From Synechococcus sp. WH 8020 (GTDB lineage Bacteria > Cyanobacteriota > Cyanobacteriia > PCC-6307 > Cyanobiaceae): a DNA stretch of 64,000 bases. Positions 26,546 to 38,905 of the stretch are shown piece after piece. The number at the start of each line of letters is the position of its first letter. The first letter of the stretch is position 1. The position numbers were made by a program, and so were the translations under genes. The DNA lies in NCBI RefSeq assembly GCF_001040845.1, contig NZ_CP011941.1, positions 2,018,828 through 2,082,827 on the forward strand, written 5' to 3'. The notes under the pieces are model-generated. The model was not told where the DNA came from and did no database searches. It worked only from the letters and a program-made list of their open reading frames with translations.

Positions 26546-27409
26546 ATGACCACTGCACCTGAGACCAGTGGCAACTGGATCGATGAGCACCACAACGGTG
26601 TGCGCTACGGCCTGGAAGGCCGTGTGCTGGTTGAGGAGACCAGCCCGTTTCAGCGCATTACCGTGATCGATAGCCAGCGCTACGGGAAAGGACTCCTTTT
26701 GGATGGCTGCTGGATGACGGCAGAACACCAGGAACGCCATTACCACGAAGCATTGGTGCATCCTGCGCTCTGCTCGGCAGAGGCCATCGAGCGCGTGCTG
26801 GTGATTGGCGGTGGAGATGGCGGAACCGCCCGCGAATGCCTGCGCCACCCAGGGGTGAAGCACCTCGACATGGTGGAGATCGACGGCAGGGTTGTTGCTC
26901 TCAGCCAAGAACACCTTCCTTCACTCGGAGGCGGGTGTTGGCACGACCCTCGCTTTCACCTCAGTGTTGGTGATGGCATTGCTTGGGCCGCTGAAGCCGA
27001 AAACGCGACTTACGACGTCGTCTTAGTGGATGGATCAGACCCCACAGGACCTGCAGAAGGCCTGTTCAACCGTGCCTTCTTCAGCAACTGCTGCCGCATC
27101 CTCAAGCCAGGGGGGGTGTTTGCCACCCAAAGCGAATCACCCGAAGCCTTCCGCCAAGTGCACATCGACATGGTGAAGCTGATTCGGGAGCTGTTTGGCC
27201 ATGCTGATCCTCTCTACGGCTGGGTGCCGATGTATCCAAGTGGATGGTGGAGCTGGACCTTTGCAGCAAAGGATGCGCCCCGTTACCTCACCGTTCAAAG
27301 CGAGCGCGCCGCAGCCGTAACAGAAGGGTGTGCCATCTGGAGTCCCCGCTGGCAGCAAGGAGCCTTCAACACCATTCCAGCGTTTATTGAACGGGAACTG
27401 AATCCATGA
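26546..27409 (+). CDS. speE: spermidine synthase (polyamine aminopropyltransferase)
   Basis: A 287-residue soluble enzyme transferring the aminopropyl group of decarboxylated S-adenosylmethionine to putrescine. The Rossmann motif is [18 protein letters not shown] (near 90), then [26 protein letters not shown] and an N-terminal substrate strand [12 protein letters not shown]. Its stop overlaps the start of speB by the ATGA arrangement, giving a two-gene polyamine operon. Confidence 0.95.
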   Translation: MTTAPETSGNWIDEHHNGVRYGLEGRVLVEETSPFQRITVIDSQRYGKGLLLDGCWMTAEHQERHYHEALVHPALCSAEAIERVLVIGGGDGGTARECLRHPGVKHLDMVEIDGRVVALSQEHLPSLGGGCWHDPRFHLSVGDGIAWAAEAENATYDVVLVDGSDPTGPAEGLFNRAFFSNCCRILKPGGVFATQSESPEAFRQVHIDMVKLIRELFGHADPLYGWVPMYPSGWWSWTFAAKDAPRYLTVQSERAAAVTEGCAIWSPRWQQGAFNTIPAFIERELNP

Positions 27410-28302
27410 ACAATACCAAAAGTCCAACGATTGATCAGAGCCTGTTTGATGACGAAGGTGCCATTTTTATGGGAGGACGCCGCGATCCAGAGGGATGCCG
27501 GGTGGCCTTATTTGGTGTGCCCTATGACGGCACCACCTCGTTCCGCCCAGGCACCCGATTTGGCCCAGCCGCGATTCGGGAAGTGAGCACAGGTCTTGAG
27601 ACCTACTGTCCCCAGCTGAATCGAGACCTCGAAGACATCCCTTACGTCGACATTGGAGCCGTTGAGATTCCCTATGGCGACCCACAGCCCGTTGTGGATG
27701 CCGTGCGCCACGCCACTGACACCGTGCTGGCTGCAGACATGAAGCCGCTGATGCTTGGCGGTGAGCATTCCATCAGCTCTGGTGCGGTTGCTGCTGTGGC
27801 GGAGCGACACCCCGACCTCGTGCTGGTGCAACTCGATGCCCATGCCGACTTACGGGATGAGTGGCTTGGATCCCGTCACAGCCATGCCTGCGCCATGCGC
27901 CGCTGTTTGGAGGTGCTGCCCAGCCAACAGCTTTTACAGATTGCGATCCGCAGCGGCACCTTTGAAGAATTCAGAGAGCTACATCGCAGTGACCGACTGA
28001 TCTCAGTTCAAGACATCCCCGAGCGTATGACCCCACTCAGAGGACGGCCGATCTACCTCACCGTGGACCTGGACTGGTTTGACCCGGCCGTGATGCCGGG
28101 GACAGGGACTCCAGAGCCAGGTGGATTTATGTGGAACGATTTCGCAACTGTGATCAACGAGCTGCGCCACCACCGCCTCATCGGCGCAGACGTGGTGGAA
28201 CTCGCTCCTCAACTCGATTCGAGTGGGATCAGTAGCGTCTTGGCCGCCAAAGTCACCCGCAGCCTTCTGCTGTTGATGACTCAGGAACCAAGGGGAGCCT
28301 AA
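27406..28302 (+). CDS. speB: agmatinase / ureohydrolase
   Basis: A 298-residue member of the arginase/agmatinase family, which hydrolyses agmatine to putrescine and urea with a binuclear Mn site. Metal motifs are [17 protein letters not shown] and TVDLDWFDP. The association with speE supports agmatinase over arginase: putrescine made here is the SpeE substrate, and the urea released can be used by the urease encoded 30 kb away. Start overlaps the speE stop. Confidence 0.92.
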   Translation: MNNTKSPTIDQSLFDDEGAIFMGGRRDPEGCRVALFGVPYDGTTSFRPGTRFGPAAIREVSTGLETYCPQLNRDLEDIPYVDIGAVEIPYGDPQPVVDAVRHATDTVLAADMKPLMLGGEHSISSGAVAAVAERHPDLVLVQLDAHADLRDEWLGSRHSHACAMRRCLEVLPSQQLLQIAIRSGTFEEFRELHRSDRLISVQDIPERMTPLRGRPIYLTVDLDWFDPAVMPGTGTPEPGGFMWNDFATVINELRHHRLIGADVVELAPQLDSSGISSVLAAKVTRSLLLLMTQEPRGA

Positions 28303-28446
28303 ACATCTACCTCAACTCAAGATTGACGCCGCAATTCACTCACTGCACAAAAGATCAAATGCTCAGGTCAAAAGTCCATATTCATCAATCTCTAAATCAA
28401 AATCTCCAATATTTTTAGAAGAGCCAAATCCACTCAAAGCTTTTAC

Positions 28447-28707
28447 TTACAGCCGAACTGTTACTTCGGAATCCTGATCAGACGTTTGCATCGAATCACA
28501 AAAATCCAACTGACGATCCAAAGGGATCAACAAAGGCTCCTGAAGATTGAGCTCAGGAAGGGATGGTGGACGACAGGTCCAGTGGTGACAAAACACCTGA
28601 TTCGCCAACTCCGCATGAACGGAGAGTCGCCGTAACCGACACCACCCAGATCCTGTTGCTGCAGGAGGAGTGCAATGCACGCAGGTTTGACAACTTGACT
28701 GAGTCAC
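28447..28707 (-). CDS. cysteine-rich small protein, possibly zinc-binding
   Basis: About 86 residues from the GTG at 28705-28707 (the frame is open to 28833, but that would leave only 26 nt before divergent gcvT). It carries CQTCVHC and WCRLRRLSVHAELANQVFCHH, a Cys/His spacing suited to metal binding, then a polar tail. No named family is recognised. The composition is too ordered to be random, yet the start is uncertain. Confidence 0.5.
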   Translation of the reverse strand: MTQSSCQTCVHCTPPAATGSGWCRLRRLSVHAELANQVFCHHWTCRPPSLPELNLQEPLLIPLDRQLDFCDSMQTSDQDSEVTVRL

Positions 28708-28859
28708 ATCACACCTGCTGAAACGCGAGCTCAGACTAAGGACGCTTGCCAAAGCGGACCACAAAACCACCGCAATCTGCTGCTTTACTTCCAATTCCAG
28801 GATTGATACCAATTCAAGTGCAAGTTGGTTCATAGGATTTGAGGGCTAGCACCTCGGTC

Positions 28860-29969
28860 ATGGACCAGAACTTCACACCGCTCCATGACCTCTGCATCGC
28901 GGCCGGAGGTCGAATGGTGTCCTTCGCTGGATGGGAAATGCCCGTTCAATTTTCAGGGCTCATGGCTGAACACAAGGCGGTACGCAGCAGCAGCGGCATG
29001 TTTGATATTTCTCACATGGGAGTTTTGCGACTTGAAGGCGCCAATCCCAAAGATGCTTTACAACAACTTGTACCGAGTGATCTGCACCGAATCGGTCCTG
29101 GCCAAGCCTGCTATTCCGTCTTGCTGAATGAACAGGGCGGAATCATTGATGACTTAATCATTTATGACCTAGGCCCATCCTTGGTGGACGCGAGTCACGA
29201 AACCTTGTTGGTTGTCATCAATGCAGCTTGCGCTGAAACCGACACAGCCTGGATTCGCCAACATCTTGAGCGAGCTGATCTGCAGGTCCTCGACGAGAAG
29301 AAGGATGGGGTGTTGCTTGCTCTCCAAGGGCCAAAGGCAATCGGCCTACTGGAGCGATTGAGTGGAAGCGATCTCAGCGAACTGCCGCGCTTTGGCCACT
29401 GCAGTCTCAACATTCAGGGGCTCAAAGCCCCTGTCTTCACAGCACGCACCGGCTACACCGGAGAGGATGGCGTAGAGCTGCTGCTCAACGCAGACGACGG
29501 CCGACAGCTATGGCAGCAATTGCTCCAGGAGGGCGTAACACCCTGCGGCCTCGGCGCTCGCGACACCCTGCGACTGGAGGCAGCCATGCATCTCTACGGC
29601 CAAGACATGGACGCTGCCACAACCCCCTTTGAAGCTGGCTTGGGGTGGCTGGTGCATCTGGAAATGCCCGCCACTTTCATCGGACGACAAGCCCTTGAGC
29701 AAGCAGCTGAACAGGGACCTTCCAAGCGTCTCGTGGGATTGAAACTGCAGGGCCGTTCGATTGCCCGCCACGATTACCCCGTCATCCACAACGGAGCGAC
29801 CGTGGGCGTGGTGACAAGCGGTAGCTGGTCTCCCACTCTCCAAGAGCCCATTGCCCTCGCCTCCCTACCGCCAGCCCTTGCCAAGCTCGGCACAGAGCTC
29901 AGCGTTGAGATCCGTGGACAGCTCCAACCGGCCACTGTTGTAAAACGCCCCTTCTATCGCCGTTCCTAG
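28860..29969 (+). CDS. gcvT: glycine cleavage system T protein (aminomethyltransferase)
   Basis: A 369-residue enzyme of the glycine cleavage complex that passes the methylene group to tetrahydrofolate and frees ammonia, important for photorespiratory glycine. Family motifs: [15 protein letters not shown] near the start, [33 protein letters not shown] and [13 protein letters not shown] use the ATG at 28860 ([12 protein letters not shown]); the frame opens at a TTG seven codons earlier. gcvP and gcvH are not in this window. Confidence 0.95.
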   Translation: MDQNFTPLHDLCIAAGGRMVSFAGWEMPVQFSGLMAEHKAVRSSSGMFDISHMGVLRLEGANPKDALQQLVPSDLHRIGPGQACYSVLLNEQGGIIDDLIIYDLGPSLVDASHETLLVVINAACAETDTAWIRQHLERADLQVLDEKKDGVLLALQGPKAIGLLERLSGSDLSELPRFGHCSLNIQGLKAPVFTARTGYTGEDGVELLLNADDGRQLWQQLLQEGVTPCGLGARDTLRLEAAMHLYGQDMDAATTPFEAGLGWLVHLEMPATFIGRQALEQAAEQGPSKRLVGLKLQGRSIARHDYPVIHNGATVGVVTSGSWSPTLQEPIALASLPPALAKLGTELSVEIRGQLQPATVVKRPFYRRS

Positions 29970-30030
29970 TCGGGGCATAGGCGTCTTGGCACCGGCTGTG
30001 GGAAACTCGCCTCTCTCCAGCGAAACTCCC

Positions 30031-31866
30031 ATGCGCAGCAACGGATGCGGCGACCTGCGCGACACGCACATCGACGAAACCGTGCAGCTCTGCGGCTGGG
30101 TGGATCGCCGCCGCGATCATGGCGGGGTGATCTTTATCGACCTGCGCGACCGCAGCGGCACGGTTCAAATCACCGTGGATCCCGACCTTGGCGCTGATGC
30201 TTTTGCCGTCGCCGAACACCTGCGTAGCGAGACCGTTTTGCAAGTCCAGGGAATGGTTCGGGCCCGTCCTGGGGAGTCGCTTAATGACCGGCTTGCCACC
30301 GGTGCGGTGGAGGTTTTAGCAAGCAGCATCCACGTGCTCAACAGCGTGAAAGGCACGCTTCCCTTCCCTGTATCTGTGCATGACGAGGAACACACGCGCG
30401 AAGAATTGCGCCTTCGCCACCGCTTTTTAGATCTGCGCCGCAAGCGCATGAACGACAACCTTCGCTTGCGTGCCCACACGATCCAAACGGCACGCCGATT
30501 CCTCGAAGACGAAGGGTTTATCGAAGTGGAAACTCCGGTACTGACCCGCTCAACCCCAGAAGGCGCCAGGGATTACATCCTGCCAAGCCGCGTCTGCGGT
30601 GGTGAATGGTTCGCACTTCCCCAATCGCCGCAGCTGTTTAAGCAACTGCTGATGGTGGGCGGCATTGAGCGTTACTACCAAGTAGCTCGCTGCTTCCGCG
30701 ATGAAGACCTTCGGGCAGATCGACAGCCTGAGTTCACGCAACTGGACATGGAGATGAGCTTCATGGGCCAGGAAGAGATCCTCGAGCTCAATGAGCGGCT
30801 GATTGCTGCTATTTGGAAAACGGCCAAAGGGATTGATCTTCCACTGCCGTTTCCACGCCTGACCTGGCACGAGGCGATGGAGCGCTACGGCACGGATCGC
30901 CCCGACACCCGTTACGGCATGGAGCTCACCAATGTGAGTGACATCGTGAAAGACATGGGTTTCAAGGTGTTTAGTGGAGCGGTGAAGTCCGGCGGCTCCG
31001 TGAAGTGCATTGCGGTAGCCGGAGGCAATGACGCTGTGTCCAACGTGCGGATCAAACCCGGTGGTGATGTGTTCAGCGAAGCCCAAGCAGCAGGCGCCGG
31101 TGGCCTCGCCTTCATCCGGGTGCGAGAGGGCGGCGAAATCGACACCATTGGAGCCATCAAGGACAACCTGTCGGACGAGCAGAAGCAAACCCTGCTGCAG
31201 CGCACCGAGGCTGAGCCCGGAACCCTGCTGCTCTTTGGTGCTGGAGACACCGCAACGGTGAACAAAGCTCTCGATCGTGTGCGCCAATATCTCGCCAAAG
31301 AGATGGGGCTCGTGAAGCCCGACAGGGAGAACGATCAGTGGAATTTTCTGTGGGTTGTCGATTTCCCGATGTTCGAATTCAACAAAGACGAAAATCGGCT
31401 CGAAGCCCTACACCATCCCTTCTGCGCCCCGAACACCACCGACCTGGGCGATAAGGCTGAGGAGTGGGCCAAAACCCTTCCCACAGCTCGCGCCCAGGCC
31501 TACGACCTAGTTCTCAACGGCCTGGAACTAGGAGGGGGCTCCCTGCGTATTCATGACTCCGCCCTGCAACGAGAGGTGCTGAACAGCATCGGGCTTGCTC
31601 CAGAGGAGGCCCAAGAGCAGTTCGGATTCTTGGTCGATGCGCTCGACATGGGTGCACCTCCCCACGGTGGGCTGGCGTTTGGCGTGGACCGAATGGTGAT
31701 GTTGCTCGCCGGAGAGGACTCAATCCGCGACACGATTGCGTTCCCGAAAACCCAGCAGGCACGCTGCCTGATGACGGCTGCGCCCGCAGGGGTCTCTGAA
31801 CGCCAACTCGACGATTTACATGTCGCCAGCACTTGGGTGGATCCCGTGACAGAAACCACTGACTAG
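30031..31866 (+). CDS. aspS: aspartyl-tRNA synthetase
   Basis: A 611-residue class II synthetase. The N-terminal OB fold ([21 protein letters not shown]) binds the anticodon. Motif 2 is in [20 protein letters not shown], the bacterial GAD insertion spans about 290-420, and motif 3 is [20 protein letters not shown]. Length is that of the bacterial type (about 590-610). The chosen start, [10 protein letters not shown], fits family N-termini; the frame opens 15 codons earlier. Confidence 0.96.
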   Translation: MRSNGCGDLRDTHIDETVQLCGWVDRRRDHGGVIFIDLRDRSGTVQITVDPDLGADAFAVAEHLRSETVLQVQGMVRARPGESLNDRLATGAVEVLASSIHVLNSVKGTLPFPVSVHDEEHTREELRLRHRFLDLRRKRMNDNLRLRAHTIQTARRFLEDEGFIEVETPVLTRSTPEGARDYILPSRVCGGEWFALPQSPQLFKQLLMVGGIERYYQVARCFRDEDLRADRQPEFTQLDMEMSFMGQEEILELNERLIAAIWKTAKGIDLPLPFPRLTWHEAMERYGTDRPDTRYGMELTNVSDIVKDMGFKVFSGAVKSGGSVKCIAVAGGNDAVSNVRIKPGGDVFSEAQAAGAGGLAFIRVREGGEIDTIGAIKDNLSDEQKQTLLQRTEAEPGTLLLFGAGDTATVNKALDRVRQYLAKEMGLVKPDRENDQWNFLWVVDFPMFEFNKDENRLEALHHPFCAPNTTDLGDKAEEWAKTLPTARAQAYDLVLNGLELGGGSLRIHDSALQREVLNSIGLAPEEAQEQFGFLVDALDMGAPPHGGLAFGVDRMVMLLAGEDSIRDTIAFPKTQQARCLMTAAPAGVSERQLDDLHVASTWVDPVTETTD

Positions 31867-31959
31867 TCGCAGCACAAAACCCGAACAGAAACCAACGTTT
31901 CTGCAGACCAACTGGCTTAAACCGAGACCCTTGAGAAAGCTCATCGACTTCTCAGCCTT

Positions 31960-33090
31960 TTGTCCGCCAGCTCCTCATCAACGGGATCAGCCCCGATCCG
32001 CTGGAGCGGCGGCAACGACTTGTTGCGTCTCTACCTGCAGGACATCGGTCGGGTGGACCTGCTCACCGCTGAAGACGAGGTGGTGTTATCTCGCCTCGTT
32101 CAGCAATACGAGGGCCTGAAGCGCGAAGAACGTCAATTCGCCAAAGAGCATCCTGCAATCGAACGATTGCTTTGTCTTGAGGAACTGCAGCTGAGAGAGG
32201 CCAACCATCTCTCTCACTGGCCCACAAGACAGGAGTGGGCTCGAGCCGCCGAGATGCCTTTACAAGAGCTGAACCAGGGCCTGAGCAAGGGCTATGAGAC
32301 CTGGGCCAACCTCATCAGCACCGACAGCAGGGAGCTGCAACTACGCCTGCGTCGAGGGCGGAAGGCCAGAGACCGGATGATTCAGGCCAATTTGCGTTTG
32401 GTGGTGGCTGTAGCGAAGAAGTACCAGCACCGAGGTATGGAGCTTCTCGACCTGGTGCAAGAGGGAACCTTGGGACTCGAACGGGCAGTCGAAAAATTCG
32501 ATTCCACCCGCGGTTTTCGCTTCAGCACCTACTCCTACTGGTGGATTCGCCAAGGGATCACTCGGGCGATTGCCACCCAGAGCCGCACCATTCGCCTCCC
32601 GGTTCACATCACTGAAAAGCTCAACCGAATCAAACGGGTGCAGCAAGAGATCGCCAGCAATGAGGGGCGTACCGCTTCGATGACAGATCTGGCGAGAGAG
32701 CTCAGCGTCAGCGAAGACACTGTGCGTCAAACGCTGGCTCGCGTTCCCCGCTCCGTATCACTGGAATCCAAGGTGGGCAAGGATCAAGACACCCAGCTCG
32801 GGGAGCTCTTAGAAGACGAACACGCCACACCAGAGCAGACCCTCACCCGCGATTCACTCCATGACGATCTCGAACACTTGCTCAATGAGCTAAGCCCGAG
32901 GGAAGCCACCGTGATTCGCTGTCGCTTTGGCCTTGAAGACGACACCCCCCGAACCCTCGCTCAAATCGGCGAAGACATGAACCTCTCCCGAGAAAGGGTG
33001 CGTCAGATCGAAACCCGAGCCCTTTTAAAATTGCGCCAGCCCCAGCGCAGAAACAAGGTGCGCGATTACATCCAATCCTTGGATTCTTAA
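31960..33090 (+). CDS. RpoD-like group 2 sigma factor
   Basis: A 376-residue sigma-70 family protein lacking region 1.1, as in the non-essential group 2 factors of cyanobacteria. Region 1.2 is [16 protein letters not shown], region 2 has [24 protein letters not shown] and [14 protein letters not shown], and region 4 ends with [18 protein letters not shown]. The only reasonable start is a TTG at 31960. dps follows 29 nt downstream, which may mean joint stress control. Which SigB-SigE type it represents cannot be settled here. Confidence 0.93.
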   Translation: MSASSSSTGSAPIRWSGGNDLLRLYLQDIGRVDLLTAEDEVVLSRLVQQYEGLKREERQFAKEHPAIERLLCLEELQLREANHLSHWPTRQEWARAAEMPLQELNQGLSKGYETWANLISTDSRELQLRLRRGRKARDRMIQANLRLVVAVAKKYQHRGMELLDLVQEGTLGLERAVEKFDSTRGFRFSTYSYWWIRQGITRAIATQSRTIRLPVHITEKLNRIKRVQQEIASNEGRTASMTDLARELSVSEDTVRQTLARVPRSVSLESKVGKDQDTQLGELLEDEHATPEQTLTRDSLHDDLEHLLNELSPREATVIRCRFGLEDDTPRTLAQIGEDMNLSRERVRQIETRALLKLRQPQRRNKVRDYIQSLDS

Positions 33091-33119
33091 ACAACCAAGC
33101 ATTTCAACTCCCATCCACC

Positions 33120-33602
33120 ATGGCCCAAAACTCCGCCATCGACATCGGCATCACCAGCTCACAACGGGAGGAAATCGCTGCTGAACTCAGCCGCCTCCTC
33201 GCAGACACCTACGTGTTGTATGGCAAAACCCACGGTTTCCACTGGAACGTGACCGGGCCGATGTTCAACACATTGCACCTGATGTTCATGGACCAGTACA
33301 CCGAGTTGTGGAACGCCCTGGATGTGATCGCTGAGCGCATACGCGCCCTTGGCGTTTTGGCACCCCATGGAGGTTCAACCCTGGCCGCTTTGGCCTCGAT
33401 TCAAGAAGCAGAGCAACAACCTGCCGCGCTCGACATGGTGCGTGAGCTGGTCACCGGCCATGAGGCCGTAGCCCGTACGGCACGGAGCATCTTTCCTCTG
33501 GCAGAAGCTGCCAACGACGAACCCACTGCCGACCTGCTCACCCAACGGCTTCAGATCCACGAAAAAACAGCCTGGATGCTTCGCAGCCTGCTGGAACACT
33601 AA
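33120..33602 (+). CDS. dps: Dps-family ferritin-like protein
   Basis: A 160-residue member of the Dps family of dodecameric iron-storage and DNA-protecting proteins. Ferroxidase ligands are seen in [11 protein letters not shown] (His pair) and in [15 protein letters not shown] (Asp/Glu). Four helices plus the short helix between B and C are as expected. There is little basic N-terminal extension, so DNA binding is doubtful. It follows the group 2 sigma factor and is convergent with an SDR gene 3 nt away. Confidence 0.94.
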   Translation: MAQNSAIDIGITSSQREEIAAELSRLLADTYVLYGKTHGFHWNVTGPMFNTLHLMFMDQYTELWNALDVIAERIRALGVLAPHGGSTLAALASIQEAEQQPAALDMVRELVTGHEAVARTARSIFPLAEAANDEPTADLLTQRLQIHEKTAWMLRSLLEH

Positions 33603-33605
33603 GCA

Positions 33606-34340
33606 TCACTCCAGGCTGGAGCTAACCGCAAGCTCAAAGGGCACCGCCCGATTGGGAAGTCTCAACAGTTCAGCACTCATCGAAGCAATGTCTTCGGGCT
33701 GAGTCATCGCTTCAGCTTCCATCGATTGCGTTGGCCAGCGGTCGCTCGGACCGCTACGCACTGCAGCCGCCATATCCGTATTGACCCAGCCAGGACAAAT
33801 CGCCGTGACCCGAATGCCGGCAGCCCAACCCTCATTTCGCATGGTTTGGCAGAGACCAAGCAGGGCAAATTTGCTGGCGCTATAAGCCGCCAGGCGACCT
33901 TTGCTGCGCTTCCCGCTCATCGAAACCAAAACCTGAATGCGACCCTCTCCGTGGGATGCCAACTGCGGCCATGCCGCGCGAGTCAGCCACCAAGGTCCCA
34001 TCAGGTTCACATCGATGATGTGAGCGATTTCTTGTTCTTCGCCCGACTCAAAGAGCAGCGGCACACGGCTGAAGATCCCGGCGTTATGGATCACGCTGTC
34101 GAAGCCGCCAAAATAGTTGGAGGTGGCCTCAACCCAGGCCTGGGCCGCCGCAGGGTCCTCAGCGGCATAGGGACAAAGCAACACCTTGTCGCTCCCAGCC
34201 AACGCAGGATCAAGGGGCGTCTGCTTCAACGCCTCCAGATCACGAAGCCCAAGGCTGAGGCGATGGCCGTCGGCAAGAGCTCGTTCAGCCACCGCACGAC
34301 CAATCCCACGACTTGCACCACTAATCAGGAGAGTGCGCAC
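33606..34340 (-). CDS. short-chain dehydrogenase/reductase
   Basis: A 244-residue classical SDR. Cofactor motif SGASRGIG near 7-14, HNAG near 87, Ser in VSMSGKR near 138, and YSASK near 151. The C-terminus has the usual CPGWVNTDMA substrate loop. Substrate unknown. It is divergent from pyrG. Confidence 0.88.
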   Translation of the reverse strand: MRTLLISGASRGIGRAVAERALADGHRLSLGLRDLEALKQTPLDPALAGSDKVLLCPYAAEDPAAAQAWVEATSNYFGGFDSVIHNAGIFSRVPLLFESGEEQEIAHIIDVNLMGPWWLTRAAWPQLASHGEGRIQVLVSMSGKRSKGRLAAYSASKFALLGLCQTMRNEGWAAGIRVTAICPGWVNTDMAAAVRSGPSDRWPTQSMEAEAMTQPEDIASMSAELLRLPNRAVPFELAVSSSLE

Positions 34341-34375
34341 GGATACCAGGGTGAGGGTCTACCGCAGTAAATTGA

Positions 34376-36672
<2,297 letters not shown>

Positions 36673-36679
36673 AAACCCA

Positions 36680-36753
36680 AAGGGCATCGTCTTCGTCTTC
36701 ACAGGAGAGCGCAAAACTTGCATTTGCGCAAATTGCCCTTAAGGTTTAAACCT
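36680..36753. promoter_or_regulatory. nested inverted repeats and a 12-bp palindrome between queE and the protease gene
   Basis: An outer stem AAGGGCA (36680-36686) with TGCCCTT (36734-36740) encloses an inner hairpin GCGCAAA (36709-36715) with TTTGCGC (36723-36729). Directly after it sits the perfect palindrome AGGTTTAAACCT (36742-36753). The stems could end queE transcription, though no T-tract follows; the palindrome could be an operator for the protease gene. Confidence 0.45.
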
Positions 36754-36856
36754 GCTGATTGGTAGTTAGTTCTTTTGAATAAAAAGACGCTGATAAGCAA
36801 GACGAGCTGGCTAACAGCTCAGGAACTCAACCATTGCATTTCGGCTTGAGAACCAA

Positions 36857-38905
36857 ATGAAGCTATTAACACCTGACCTATTCACCCTAATCAACAGCGA
36901 AAACTTCTCAAAGAGAAGGCAAAATTTTGAATACTTTAATACAGGAGAAACAAATCAACTCAGCCAAGAGCCAGTCGCCAACGACAAAAGATTATTTTAT
37001 GTTTCTCTTGAAGGCTCTGGCAACCTGCCAGTCCTTTCAAGCAGAATCAGAAATGTCCTTAAAGAAGCCAAGTTTCTGCTGCAAGATCCGACCATTCGCT
37101 GCGTCGAAGCAGATCAACCGTTCCCACTAACCCCGCCTATTGAGACAGAGACAGAAGCAAACCCAGAAACAAATAACCTAGGACTCGGAAAAACATATAC
37201 AGAGGCTATTGACAAACTCAATCAGCCAAAAGAAACAGATGCCGCAATTTCGCTCGACAATTATTTTATCGAAGACAGCATAAATCTCAATCCAAAAAGA
37301 AAAACATCAACAGAACTACCCAGACTAAGCTCTTTGAGCATTTTCAACGATGAAACCAAAAGCACCGGAGAGGTATTGCCATATGGGGTGAAAGCCGTCT
37401 GGGGAGGAATAGATATCTCCAAACAAGGGAACCTTGGAAAAGGAAGCTACGTATTCGTAATTGATTCCGGTGTTTCATCCAGCACTGATGATCTGAATCT
37501 GAACGAAGAATGGTCCAAAAGCTGGGTGCCAAATGAAAACGCATTCACTGATGGCGATGGCCACGGCACGCACGTGGCAGGCACCATAGCCGCACTCGCC
37601 AATGGCAAGGGAGTAATAGGCGTAGCAGCAGGAGCTGAAGTTATTTCACTGAAGGTATTCGACAGCAATGGCAGCGGAGCAAGTTACAGCATCATCATGG
37701 ATGCAGTGAACTACGCCACAACAATAATCAATGATAACAATCTCGATAAGTCTAAGGTTGTCATTAACATGAGCCTTGGCGGAGGTTACAGCGAAGGCAT
37801 GGATATTGCTATAAAAAATGCTGCCGATCAAGGGATTAAATTTGCAGTCGCAGCAGGAAATAGTGGTAGTGATGCCGATGGTTACTCTCCAGCAAGCGCT
37901 GGCGATCACCGCAACATTTACACAGTCTCTGCTGTTGACAACAACTATCAGATGCCATCTTGGTCAAACTGGGATGATCAAGCTGGAGGAGATGATGTCG
38001 ATGTCGCAGCCCCTGGCGTCGGAGTCTATTCCTACTACAAAAACGGGCAACTTACATACCTAAGTGGTACTTCGATGGCAGCACCTCATGTTGCTGGCGC
38101 GCTCCTTATTGGAGGCGTGAAAAATGGGGCGATGGTCGCCCCTAACCAGTCAGGTTATTCGGACCCATTCGCTCTAGCTAAATCTAGTGGAAGTATCAAC
38201 TCAGACCAACTAATTGATGTCGAATCAGCTGGCAATACATCACTCCTGAAAGCGAATGGATTTGGTTTTGCCCAATCCGGGACGAACGCACCTCAAGCGA
38301 TCAGGTCTTCCAACGGCACAGCATGGGGAGATGCCACCTGGTCAGGCTGGACTGCTGTGGGAGCTGAATCGATTGATGGGATTAATACCACGGCCTGGGA
38401 ATCGATTGAAGGCCAACTCTGGTTTGGGCAACACGATGCCAACTGGTTCTTCACAGGAGAGGGCGGTTATGCCGATCCAACTTCGTTTGCGTACTTCCAG
38501 GCAGAATCAAACTTCAACCAAGACTTCAATGAGGACGAAGTCACCGGGTTCTCCTTTGCACCCACCGAATCAGCTGGTGGGACATCACTCCTGAAAGCGA
38601 ATGGTTTTGGCTTTGCCCAATCTGGCAATAGCTCCCCTCTTGCCATCACGAGTGCCGATGGCACCCCATTGGGTGATAACACTTGGTCAGGTTGGACAGT
38701 TATTGGGGCTGAATCCATCAATGGCATCAACACCAGCGCATGGGAATCCAACTCAGGGCAGCTCTGGTTTGCACAACATGATGCCAACTGGATGTATGTA
38801 TCAAGTGGTGGTTATGCCGATCAAAACTCTCTCGAATACTTCCAAGCAGAATCAAACTTCAACCAGAACTTCAACCAAGACAACATCATAGGCATAGCTT
38901 ATTAA
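36857..38905 (+). CDS. leaderless subtilisin-like serine protease with C-terminal repeats
   Basis: A 682-residue S8-family protease. Residues 1-170 are a pro-region without a signal peptide. The catalytic domain has Asp203 (FVIDSGV), His236 (DGHGTHVAG), oxyanion Asn335 (AVAAGNSG) and Ser406 (SGTSMAAPHVAG), all intact. Two tandem repeats of about 115 residues follow from near 459 and 574 (SLLKANGFGFAQSG... GGYAD... FQAESNFNQ). Each closes with an Asp/Asn-rich segment; DFNEDEVTG in the first resembles a calcium loop. Absence of a leader plus repeats at the C-terminus and T1SS genes downstream suggest export by type I secretion (inference). Confidence 0.9.
   Translation: MKLLTPDLFTLINSENFSKRRQNFEYFNTGETNQLSQEPVANDKRLFYVSLEGSGNLPVLSSRIRNVLKEAKFLLQDPTIRCVEADQPFPLTPPIETETEANPETNNLGLGKTYTEAIDKLNQPKETDAAISLDNYFIEDSINLNPKRKTSTELPRLSSLSIFNDETKSTGEVLPYGVKAVWGGIDISKQGNLGKGSYVFVIDSGVSSSTDDLNLNEEWSKSWVPNENAFTDGDGHGTHVAGTIAALANGKGVIGVAAGAEVISLKVFDSNGSGASYSIIMDAVNYATTIINDNNLDKSKVVINMSLGGGYSEGMDIAIKNAADQGIKFAVAAGNSGSDADGYSPASAGDHRNIYTVSAVDNNYQMPSWSNWDDQAGGDDVDVAAPGVGVYSYYKNGQLTYLSGTSMAAPHVAGALLIGGVKNGAMVAPNQSGYSDPFALAKSSGSINSDQLIDVESAGNTSLLKANGFGFAQSGTNAPQAIRSSNGTAWGDATWSGWTAVGAESIDGINTTAWESIEGQLWFGQHDANWFFTGEGGYADPTSFAYFQAESNFNQDFNEDEVTGFSFAPTESAGGTSLLKANGFGFAQSGNSSPLAITSADGTPLGDNTWSGWTVIGAESINGINTSAWESNSGQLWFAQHDANWMYVSSGGYADQNSLEYFQAESNFNQNFNQDNIIGIAY
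38238..38880 (+). repeat. two tandem 345-bp coding repeats in the protease gene
   Basis: The DNA starting at 38238 (catcactcctgaaagcgaat) recurs at 38583, a period of 345 bp or 115 codons. Similarity is high at the start and around the GQLWF and QAESNFNQ segments and lower between them, which indicates a duplication that has since diverged. Confidence 0.85.

Noticed and set aside
30550-31287. 245-codon frame opposite aspS
   Set aside because: It overlaps a certain tRNA synthetase in antisense and lacks any domain-like pattern.
38238-38880. Possible CRISPR-like or mobile repeat
   Set aside because: The repeat unit is 345 bp, in frame and coding; it is a duplicated protein module. No CRISPR-like spacing was seen anywhere in the window.
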